64,000 nt of DNA from Deinandra increscens subsp. villosa (lineage: Eukaryota; Streptophyta; Magnoliopsida; Asterales; Asteraceae): contig JBCNJP010000006.1 of NCBI GenBank assembly GCA_039602395.1, positions 11,954,952 to 12,018,951 on the forward strand, written 5' to 3'. The position numbers and the translations under genes are program-made. Shown here piece after piece: positions 55,335 to 64,000 of the stretch; positions within the stretch are counted from its first letter, which is position 1; each line of letters begins with the position of its first letter. A model generated the notes under the pieces. It did no database searches. It saw nothing but the letters and a program-made list of their open reading frames with translations, and was not told the origin of the DNA.

Positions 55335-55455
55335 TGTCACATCCCCAAATAACCACTAACGGAGTTTATACCGTTAAGGGGTGCGAGCAAACCAGGACCA
55401 CAACCATTAGTTACAAATACTAAACGAATCGGAGTAAGTCCAAATATATTTCATA
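55335..55455 (-). repeat. End of a Gypsy B-family LTR, reversed, cut by the gap
   Basis: TGTCACATCCCC followed by the reverse complement of the B LTR end (compare 8340-8446): ACCACTAACGGAGTTTATAC and GGGGTGCGAGCAAACCAGGA match. It runs into the N gap after 121 bp. An antisense B-type element, or a solo LTR, probably lies in the gap. Confidence 0.85.
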
Positions 55456-55955
55456 NNNNNNNNNNNNNNNNNNNNNNNNNNNNNNNNNNNNNNNNNNNNN
55501 NNNNNNNNNNNNNNNNNNNNNNNNNNNNNNNNNNNNNNNNNNNNNNNNNNNNNNNNNNNNNNNNNNNNNNNNNNNNNNNNNNNNNNNNNNNNNNNNNNNN
55601 NNNNNNNNNNNNNNNNNNNNNNNNNNNNNNNNNNNNNNNNNNNNNNNNNNNNNNNNNNNNNNNNNNNNNNNNNNNNNNNNNNNNNNNNNNNNNNNNNNNN
55701 NNNNNNNNNNNNNNNNNNNNNNNNNNNNNNNNNNNNNNNNNNNNNNNNNNNNNNNNNNNNNNNNNNNNNNNNNNNNNNNNNNNNNNNNNNNNNNNNNNNN
55801 NNNNNNNNNNNNNNNNNNNNNNNNNNNNNNNNNNNNNNNNNNNNNNNNNNNNNNNNNNNNNNNNNNNNNNNNNNNNNNNNNNNNNNNNNNNNNNNNNNNN
55901 NNNNNNNNNNNNNNNNNNNNNNNNNNNNNNNNNNNNNNNNNNNNNNNNNNNNNNN
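55456..55955. other. Assembly gap (500 N)
   Basis: Exactly 500 N, a typical placeholder, so the true size is unknown. B-LTR sequence lies on the left and a duplicate of 35076 onward on the right. Confidence 0.99.
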
Positions 55956-56299
55956 TTGGGAAATGATGTCGAGCTAGAAAATGAGTTACGGGGTCCATAA
56001 ATAGTGAATTTCGAGTATCTTGAAGAGAGGAAGAAGATTTTACGGTCAAATTAGCATGATTCAGTTCAACACACCCCATGCCATACTTTAGAACGCCCCG
56101 TGTCAAACCTAAAAATTGACTTTTTTTCGGGTCTGACGCCTTCTGCACGGCACGACCCCTATAGACTCAACACGGCCCGCCCATGCCATATCAGGTACAG
56201 TGGCACAGCCCCGTGCCAAACAGTGGCACGCCCCGTCCCAAACTCAAGAAGCTGCCTACAAATACCCCCCCCCCCCCTTCATTTCAATTTGCTTAATTT

Positions 56300-56662
56300 T
56301 ATGGATATATGTAATGGCAGAATAGCTAGATCAGATTTAAAAAAAATCAGAAGAAGATATCAAGATTTAACCTAATAAGCCGAACTGACCCGAACTGAGA
56401 CGATATGGCAGCCGAAGTGCCAGTTCGGACAAAGTCCAATTCGGGCAGTCGGGATTTTCTATATATAGATGTTATGTTTAGAAATTTGGTAACTGAGTTA
56501 TGTGTGTGTTTTCAATAGTGTATTTAGTCTTATTACTCTGAGTCCTTGTAAGATCTGGTTTGTCCGATTTATAAAGGATTGAGTTTATTTACACCGATAG
56601 TTCTCCTTTTCGTATAACAAATTACTTAAGTTGTGCACGATCTGACCGTTCCCGCTCACTTT
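56300..56662 (+). repeat. LTR-like region of G copy 2
   Basis: Matches 35424-35790, with TATA box near 56459-56468. The first dinucleotide is TA rather than TG. The primer site is also absent. Confidence 0.6.
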
Positions 56663-56905
56663 TAGTTCGTCTGAGTTTGTGTGAGTTCGTTTGAGTTCGA
56701 GTGCTAGTTCGCTTTGAGTTCGGATAACTTTTCAAGTTTGGATTGAGTTCCTCTGAGTTCGGATTGGTTTGGAAACTAGTTACTTCACTTACAGTTCAGA
56801 AGACTTCGTTTGGTTTGCTTCAGTTCGCATAGAGTTCGGTTAGGTTTGGAAGATTTCGGTTCCCCTTCGGACAAGCTTTTTCAGTTCGTGTGAGTTTGAT
56901 TAATC
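56662..56905 (+). repeat. GAGTTCG/GTTCGG array in the G leader (copy 2)
   Basis: Same array as 35780-36075 but about 50 bp shorter, having lost a segment near 56854 relative to copy 1. Confidence 0.8.
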
Positions 56906-56925
56906 AGAATTTGTGAATTGGCGAG

Positions 56926-59900
56926 ATATCTGAGTATCAAGCATTTGCAGTGATTCAATCTCAAATGCAAAAACTACTGAATTACAACAATGAGATAGGA
57001 ACGAGTCAGAAGGTTCCTAAATTTTTCAAACTCGAAGATTTTCATAATTGGAAAAAGATTCATAATTGGAAAAAGAGGTTCGAGGCGTACATCGGTACTT
57101 CAGATTGCGACCTCTGGATTTCTATAGATGACAGATATACTTATCCGGTCCATAACAACAATGTTCCAATTTTGCAACGAAATCTGAACATTCAACAAAA
57201 GACTAATTATACTTGAGAACAAAAGGCTTATGGTGCACTTACTCAAGCTTTACCAAAAGAATTGTTACATCAATTCAAGATGTGTAAAAACTCGAATGCA
57301 TTATGGAACGCTCAGAAGGAGAGATGTGAAGGAAATGAACAATACAAGGAGAGCAAGAAAAAGGTTTTGCGGAAAGAATTCGATAATTTTAAAACATTTT
57401 GATGGTGAAGGAGTGCCTGAGTTGATTTCTCGGTTTTGTCATCTACAATCAGAAATGGATAATGTTCATATCAAGAAGGATGATAAGGAGTTAAAGGAGA
57501 AATTGCTTGACAAAGAATTTTCAACGTTGACTTTCTTACAACTGCTAGGAAAGTTACAAGAAAGAGATCTGGAGATGAAGAATGTGAATACTACACCTAC
57601 AGAAGTGCAAAATCCAAAAGTTTATTATGGTCAAAATGCAGCTACAATTTCTGGTAAATCTGGTAAACATGTCAATACAGCACCCGCGACAACATTCGTA
57701 ACAGGAGGTGTGTTTAATCCTGGAAATATGCCTAATTTTGAAAGTCACGAGTTGAGAGGATGCAATGTCTCTATACCCACAAGCAACACAATTAATGCAA
57801 GCAAGCATACTTTGTCTGTTAATACAATTGAAGACGACATGGCATTAATATCTACTTTAGTATTATCGTATTACAGAGTTATCACTGGGAAAGTTAGCAA
57901 TGCAAAACTAACAGAGGAAGATTTTGACCAGGTGGATCCTGATGATTTGGAATTAATGGATATAAACTGGCAATTTGCTATGTTGGCCAGAAGGGTGAAG
58001 AGATTTCTGAAGAAGATCGGTAGGAAAGACTTGAATTCTGGTGGACGAATAGGATTCGACAAGTCAAAAGTTCGATGCTACAATTGCTCTAACTTTGGTC
58101 ACTTTGCGAGGGAATGTTCACAACCAAAGAAACAGGAATATCATAAGTTTACTCCAAAAACTGAATCTTCGACTAACAATGCTAAGTTCAATACAACAAA
58201 TTCAGGGAGTACTTTTAACCCTAAAGCTGATCCCATAAAAGCACTTGTTTCTCAAGAAGATTAAACATATAACTGGGTAATCACTTTACTGATTCCTCTG
58301 CCATACTTGTAACACATGTGCAGGATGATGACACATTGACTGAATCAACTTCTGAAGATGGTGAAGTAAATGATTGCTCAGAATGAGTTGAAGAAGTTCA
58401 GACATTTTCTGAAGATCAATTTGCTTTTATGGCAAATACAATGCCTGAATCTGCTGATTCCGATGAAGTTTTACTGCTAAAGAAGGAGTTGGAAGTGTTG
58501 ATGATGGAGAAAGAAGCTTTGATTAAAGATTGTGAAGCTGCTAAAGCAGAAGCTCAAGATGCAGCAAATGATTTTGAGGCTTTATTTCAAAAGAGTTAGC
58601 ATGTGCAACAGAAGTATGAATAGGCTCATAAAAGTGATGTGGAAGCAAATGAAAAGGTCATTGCATTTCAAGAGGAGTTCTAGAAACTTGCTGACAAAAA
58701 TAACAGCCTGAAATTGGAGAATGGAGCAATTAAAAGAAACAACTTAAAAGAATCAGTCGTCGCCTAGATGACTGACACTCCAAAGGTAGTAAATCCTCTT
58801 CAATGTGGCATGTGTAACCAATTTGCAAAGGCTAATGATGAACTCTTAGATGAGAAAACCAAAATGGTTGATCAACTGTCTGTAGCAAAAGCGGACATTG
58901 ACATTAATAAGAAGAGATGGGAGGGAACCACAAAAGAGTTAATGTCTTTGCACGAGCAGTTGCAAATTCAGAAATATAAATTTAGAAAGCAATCTGACAT
59001 GCTCGTGTCTGCACAGAAGGAACTGGTTGATAATGAAAAGACAGTTTCAAATTTAAAAATTGAAATTCTTGAATTAACAAATAAAATTGACACTTTCAAA
59101 ATACCTTTGTCAATTTTAATTTTTTTTACCATTGTGTTCAAGGTAATGTGTCTGACAAGTTTAACCAGGTTCCTGCCCCCGTGGTTATTACCAATAGCCC
59201 ATGTCTGATCAATCTGGTGAAAAATGTAATTACACTTCTTACAAAAGAGAGGTGTTTGCTCAATCACACTCACAAACCACTGAAAAGAAATCAAATGAGA
59301 AATTTGCTTTAGACTCGGAAGTTGATGAGTTGTTTTATAACATCTCAGATTTTGATAAAATTGATTATTTAGTTTCTGAAACTGAACTTGAAATTTCAAA
59401 GAAGGTGTCCAAACCAGGTCAGGATGAAACTATTTCACAATACAAATTTGACCACATGAAATCTGAACTTCAGAAGTTAAGTGAGTTTGAGCAGAAGCAG
59501 ATTGCTAGATCCAAGTCAGTGGGCGGTAAAAAGGTGAAAAATAGTGGGATTGGATATGAACCAGAGTCTGTCAAATCAAAATCAAAAGTTTTTGAAAAAT
59601 GTTCAAGTTCCAAAACACCAGGCCTTGAAAATGGAAAATCAAGTGATCACACAAAGAAGTTCGATAAAAATGTAAAATGGGTTACATACAGATTGAAGGG
59701 TTCAGACAAAATGTGTAGGTGGCTCAGAATTTCCTTTAAAGATGGTCAATCCTGATTTGATTGACAAAGTGTTTAAAGGACGTTTTGGTCCAAATTATGA
59801 CCGAAACCAGAAGAGTGTGCCATGTCGGGGAAAGGATGGCAAAATTATTATCCCTGATGGCTTGCTTAGTTGTTCTAACTATTCTGGTTCTGATCATTCT

Positions 59901-60770
59901 AATTTTTTTTACTAAGTCTGTGCTAAAATCTATCAAGAAGAAATTTGTTTCTCAGAAACCAAAGCCTGTCAAACCAATTTTTGCTGAAAATCTTAAATCA
60001 AACTTCAAAAAGCCAAATATATATTTTTCAAAGAACACAATTTCATGATGATGGATTTTATGATGATTTTGGCTATGAGCCACAACCGCAATGTATGGTA
60101 GGGGGCCAGATTGGTTTGGAAATGGATCTAGATGGCTTTCTGGTTCATCTGAGTACGTGATAGGAGAGGTGTTTATCGCAATGGTGATGATGGCTTTTAT
60201 CCAAGAAATGAATATTTTTGTGATGATTTTTGTCCTAATTATGACCATGGTTATGACTCGGGCTTTTATGATAATTTTAGTGATCATCAAGTTTCTCATT
60301 CACAAAAGAAATATTTTAAATCAAAGAAACTAAAGCCTGTAATTGAAATCATGCATGATGATGACACGGTCGAGGAAGTTCTTCCCGATTGACGTTGTTG
60401 TTTTAAATGCAAAAAACGAGGTCATACTTACAAAATTTATCCTTTGAAAAAATAAAAGTTTGTTTTTGATGGCTATCAGACAGAAACACATGCATCTGTT
60501 GGATCACAAAAACGTGTCAGATTTATTAGTTACAAAGGGGTGATTCATTATGAGTTGGAATCCTCTGTTTCTGATTTTCAAAAGGAAAAACATGATAAGA
60601 AACGGGATGGCAATTTTGGTAAAATAAAATCAATTTTGAAAACTTCTGAATCTGCCTCGACAAATCCATAGAAAGGAAAATGGATACCTAAGGGTGCTTC
60701 CATCGCAGGTCACGATTTTGTTGACGGACGACCCAAAGCTTCAAGCTTGGGTTCTTCCCGACCTAACTAA
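56926..60770 (+). pseudogene. G copy 2 Gag remnant
   Basis: ATA in place of the start codon, as in copy 1. A short tandem duplication (ATTCATAATTGGAAAAAG) lies at about 57035-57075 and is absent from copy 1. TGA at 57214-57216 and the frameshift near 57398 are shared. The longest open part is 57230-58264, including WQFAMLARRVKRFLKKIGRK and the knuckle CYNCSNFGHFAREC; copy 1 is frameshifted in that region. An extra TAG near 58598 is private to this copy. The second knuckle (near 60405) again ends in Tyr. Confidence 0.82.
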
Positions 60771-60821
60771 ATTTCTCTGATGTGTGCGAGGAGATTCGCA
60801 ACAGCCCCTGAATAACCTATG

Positions 60822-62540
60822 GGTCGTTGATAGCGGAGCATCCAGGCACATGACTGTCTACTCCATTATGTTCAACCATTCAACGGAGGAAATGTTACTT
60901 TCGCAGGAAATAAAGGTGGAAAGATAACGGGTATTAGCAAATTGAGCAACGGTGCAATCACATTCGACCGGGTGGAATATGTTCAAGAATTAGAATACAA
61001 CCTGTTGAGTGTATCCCAGATTTGTGATAAGCAATTCACAACTGCTTTCACAGGGACAAAATACTTAATCTTGAAATCTGGTTTTGTGATTCCCGATGAT
61101 TGTATTGTAATGCGAGCACCAAGACAATCAAATTTGTATGTGTTGGATATGAATTTAGCGAAAGCGAATGTGGTAGGTTAGTGTTTCATGTCGAAAGCTT
61201 CTGAGAGAGATTTAGTTCTCTGGCGCAGACGCATGGGTCACATTCATTACCGAAAATGAACGAGTTGGTGCGAAAGTGTCTTGTTGACGGACTTCCCAAG
61301 CATTAATTTATTTTCACTGACGTATGTGTCAGTTGCAAAAATGGGAAGCAACAACGAAAGTCACATCCCTTGAAGAAGTACCACTCAATTAATGTTTCGC
61401 TTGAATTGCTTCACATGGACTTGTTTGGTCCTGTTCACAAACAAAGCATTTCCGGACATTGGTATTGTTTGGTAGTTATCGATGAATATTCTCGCTTCTC
61501 ATGGGTGGATTTCTTGTGACAAAAGATGAAACATCAAGAATTCTTATCAACTTCATCAACACGTTAGAATCTTACTACAAGATGAAAATGAGAAGAATTC
61601 GAAGCGACGATGGCACGAAGTTTAAGAACACGGGCATGAGGGTATTTTGTTTGGAGAAGTATATTGTACATGAATTCAGTACACCATACACGCCTCAGCA
61701 AAATGGTGTCATGGAACGGAAGAATCGAACGATAATGAGACGGCGAGAACCATGTTGGCTAATTCTCGACTTCCAGTGAATTTCTTGACAAAGGCAGTTA
61801 ATACAACATGTTATGTACTGAATCGGGTTCTGACTGTGAAATGGCTTGTTAAAACCTGTTATGAGCTGTTGAAGAATCACAAGCCGAATCTCAAGCATCT
61901 GGAACCGTTTAGGTGTCCCTGCACGATATTACGGTATGTTGGGAAATTCGATGAAAAGGTGTTTGAAGGTTTCTTTGTCGGATATTCTAATCAAAAGAAA
62001 CGTGTTTTTAACCAAAAGACCTGTGTAGTGGAAGAATACTTACATGTTGATTTTCAATCATACACTTTACCACCCAAAGGTGTCGGTCCAGATTGGATGT
62101 TCGATTACAAGAGGCTTTTTTATTCACTCGATTCAAGAAGAGATATAACCGATGAGCATCTTGTGACCGTTTACATTAATTTACAAGATGATGTTCCGGT
62201 TATGAATATTCCATCTCCGTCTGCTCTGAATGTGCATGTTGCTGATGATGTCTTGACTGAAACCACAGTAGCAACTGATGATATGTCTTTTGATGATGAA
62301 TATGAACTTCATGAAGCTAATTCGGAACCTGTTGATATTGTTGTCCCACAAACTGTGTCTCAAGCAAATGATACTAATGTGGTTGAGGAAGATCATGTCA
62401 CTAACTTGGATGAAAATATTATTGTTCCAACTCTGATATCAGACACTCCGGATCAACACTTATCATCCTCAAGATAATATTATTGGTGATTTGGCTGATG
62501 AAGTGCGTACCAGAAGACAGATTGAAAGTAGTGCATTACT
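60822..62540 (+). pseudogene. G copy 2 protease and integrase remnant
   Basis: Protease DSGASRHMTV near 60832. The segment VEYVQELEYNLLSVSQICDK (60972) is open here but broken in copy 1. Integrase LWRRRMGH with the first zinc His replaced; CVSCKNGKQ; LLHMDLFGPV; IRSDDGTKF; NGVMERKNRTI. A base pair is lost near 61735, splitting the core frame, which reopens 61752-62477. Acidic linker to RT, uninterrupted at the H site. Confidence 0.85.
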
Positions 62541-64000
62541 CGCAATCAGGGAATCAGGAATTCAAGATGAAGTGTTCCACTCATGCTTCTTGTCCCAAAT
62601 CGAATCTACTGTTAAGCAAGCAATAAAAGATGGTTCGTGGGTGGAAGCAATGTAGGAAGAATTACAACAATTTCAAAAGCTCGGTATATGGCATTTGGTT
62701 GACTTGTAAGGAAATAGTAAAGAGCCATGTGGAACCCGTTGGGTATTTAAATGCAAAAGAGACGACCGTGGAGTCATTGTCAGAAACAAGCGTGTTTCGT
62801 CATACAGGGGTTTTCTCCAAAGGAAGGTATAGACTTTAACGAAGTGTACGCGCCAGTTGCACGAATCGAAGCAATTTGAATTTTCTTGGTGTTTACGGCA
62901 CACCAGGGTTTTAAAGTATACCAAATGGATGTAAAGAGTGCTTTCTTGTATGGAAAGGTGAAGGAAGAAGTCTATGTTAAACAACCTCCGGGATGCTATG
63001 ATCCTGATTATCCGGATAAGGTTTATAAGCTTGACAAGGCTTTATACGGCTTACATCAAGCTCCTTGATCTTGGTATGAGACGTTGTCAACTTATTTACT
63101 TAAAAACGGGCTCAAGCGTGGGTTGGTAGAGTGTACCTTGTTCTGCAAGAAAACGGAAGGAGATTTGCTGTTGGTATAAATTTACTTCGATGACATAATT
63201 TTTGGTAGCTCAAATGACTATCTTTCAAAAGATTTTGAGAAGCTGATGCAAACGAGGTCTGAAATGAGTTCCATGGGCGAAATGACGTTTTTTATTGGTC
63301 TGCAAGTAAATCTGTCTGAAAAGGGAATCTTCATCCATCAAACTGAATACGTGCATGACGTTCTTAACATACTTAAAGTTGTTGATGTTCGTGTTCCTGG
63401 AACTCCAATACATGTGTCTCATGGTCTTTCTCCTGAGGTGAAGGGTAAAGAAGTTGATGTGACTTTTTACCGGGCTATGATTGATTCATTAATGTATTTG
63501 ACTGCTAGTAGACCTAATATCATGTTTGTTGTTTGTTTGTGTGCTAGGTACCAGGTAACTCCGAAGCTTTCACATTTAAATGCGGTCAAAAGAATTTTCG
63601 CTTATCTAAAGGGTAATACGGATCTCGGGATCTAGTACCCTCATGATGATAAGTTTGACTTATCTGCCTATTCAGATTCTGACTATGGAGGCTGCAAGTT
63701 CAATTTCAAGTCTACAATAGCTAGTTGTCAGTTTTTAGGCGATAGGTTGGTGTCATGGCAGTTTAAGAAGCAAACATTCGTAGCAACGTCCACTGCTAAA
63801 GCTAAGTATGTTGCGGCTGCCAGCTGCTGCTCTCAGGTTTTGTGGATACAACAACAGATGAGAGATTGCAATTTCTTACTACTCCCATACACATAGATAA
63901 TTTTGCCACTATTTGCATTACAAAAAATCCCGTCCATCACTCTAAGACTAAGCACATTGACATCCGATATCACTTTGTACGTGATTGTTATGAGAACCAT
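62541..64000 (+). pseudogene. G copy 2 RT and RNase H remnant, runs off the window
   Basis: MDVKSAFLYGKVKEEVYVKQ near 62925; TGA after GLHQAP (63066-63068), shared with copy 1. The catalytic box YFDDIIFGSS (near 63184) is intact. SMGEMTFFIGLQV and MYLTASRPNIMFV follow. RNase H has AYSDSDYGG near 63666 and STAKAKYVA with both Glu replaced by Lys. The window ends within RNase H. Confidence 0.86.

Larger units (their letters stand above)
55956..64000 (+). repeat. Second copy of the F-tail/G locus (pairs with 35076-41714 plus 51964-53417)
   Basis: Near-identical along its whole length, including the F 3' tail, the CCGTGCC block, the G LTR-like region and gag-pol. It shares lost start codon, stops and frameshifts with copy 1 and lacks H. 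Runs off the window end. Confidence 0.93.

Noticed and set aside
55420..56148. 242-residue minus-strand open frame across the gap
   Set aside because: Most of it is undetermined N sequence.
35902..64000. G copies 1 and 2 as independent insertions
   Set aside because: They share inactivating lesions and the flanking F-tail junction, so the whole locus was copied.
1..64000. Host genes, tRNA or rRNA genes
   Set aside because: No convincing tRNA cloverleaf, rRNA or non-transposon protein was seen; TGGTATCAGAGC matches are primer sites, not tRNA genes.

Overview
This window is plant nuclear DNA made almost entirely of nested LTR retrotransposons. I see no host protein gene, rRNA or tRNA gene. 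The initiator-tRNA-Met primer sites (TGGTATCAGAGC), a tRNA-Asp-type primer site on an Athila-like element, chromodomain Ty3/Gypsy elements of Tekay/Del type and Sirevirus-like Copia elements with long coiled-coil Gags all point to a flowering plant. A eudicot, perhaps Asteraceae, is my guess from family resemblance only.

Layout. 1-2511: 3' part of an element with a Gag-like reading frame, no pol, and a 709-bp LTR. 2512-17456: old, decayed Tekay-like Gypsy A, split by young Gypsy B (5867-15787; 2.58-kb LTRs, CAATT target duplication). 17457-18516: AT-rich DNA with a foldback MITE between (TA)n runs. 18517-29559: old Gypsy C, split by D (19750-28237; 2.2-kb non-coding LTR element), itself split by E (21400-27663; Sirevirus-like, about 1,090-codon Gag, no pol). 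29560-30839: antisense Athila-type LTR fragment. 30840 to about 35130: F, a relative of E that is also gag-only. About 35131-55334: Sirevirus-like G copy 1 with gag and pol, interrupted by antisense Athila-like H (41715-51963; CAGGG target duplication). 55335-55455: reversed end of a B-family LTR. 55456-55955: 500-N assembly gap. 55956-64000: a second copy of the F/G locus without H, which shows the empty H site.

How the parts relate. E and F lost pol at what looks like the same place, beginning at the protease active site, so they look like one gag-only lineage. Such elements would need protease, integrase and reverse transcriptase from a G-like partner. E and G share 3' untranslated DNA with three hairpins whose stems differ in sequence but still pair. 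Nearly every LTR in the window, whatever its family, has a cluster of short CG-rich dyads next to its TATA box; several carry the same motif on into the leader or element body.

Decay. H keeps one 5.15-kb Gag-Pol frame broken by six stops and no frameshift, all six explicable by C-to-T change. B has near-identical LTRs but has lost its Gag capsid region. Copies G1 and G2 share many inactivating changes, so they come from locus duplication or from two haplotypes placed in series, not from separate insertions.
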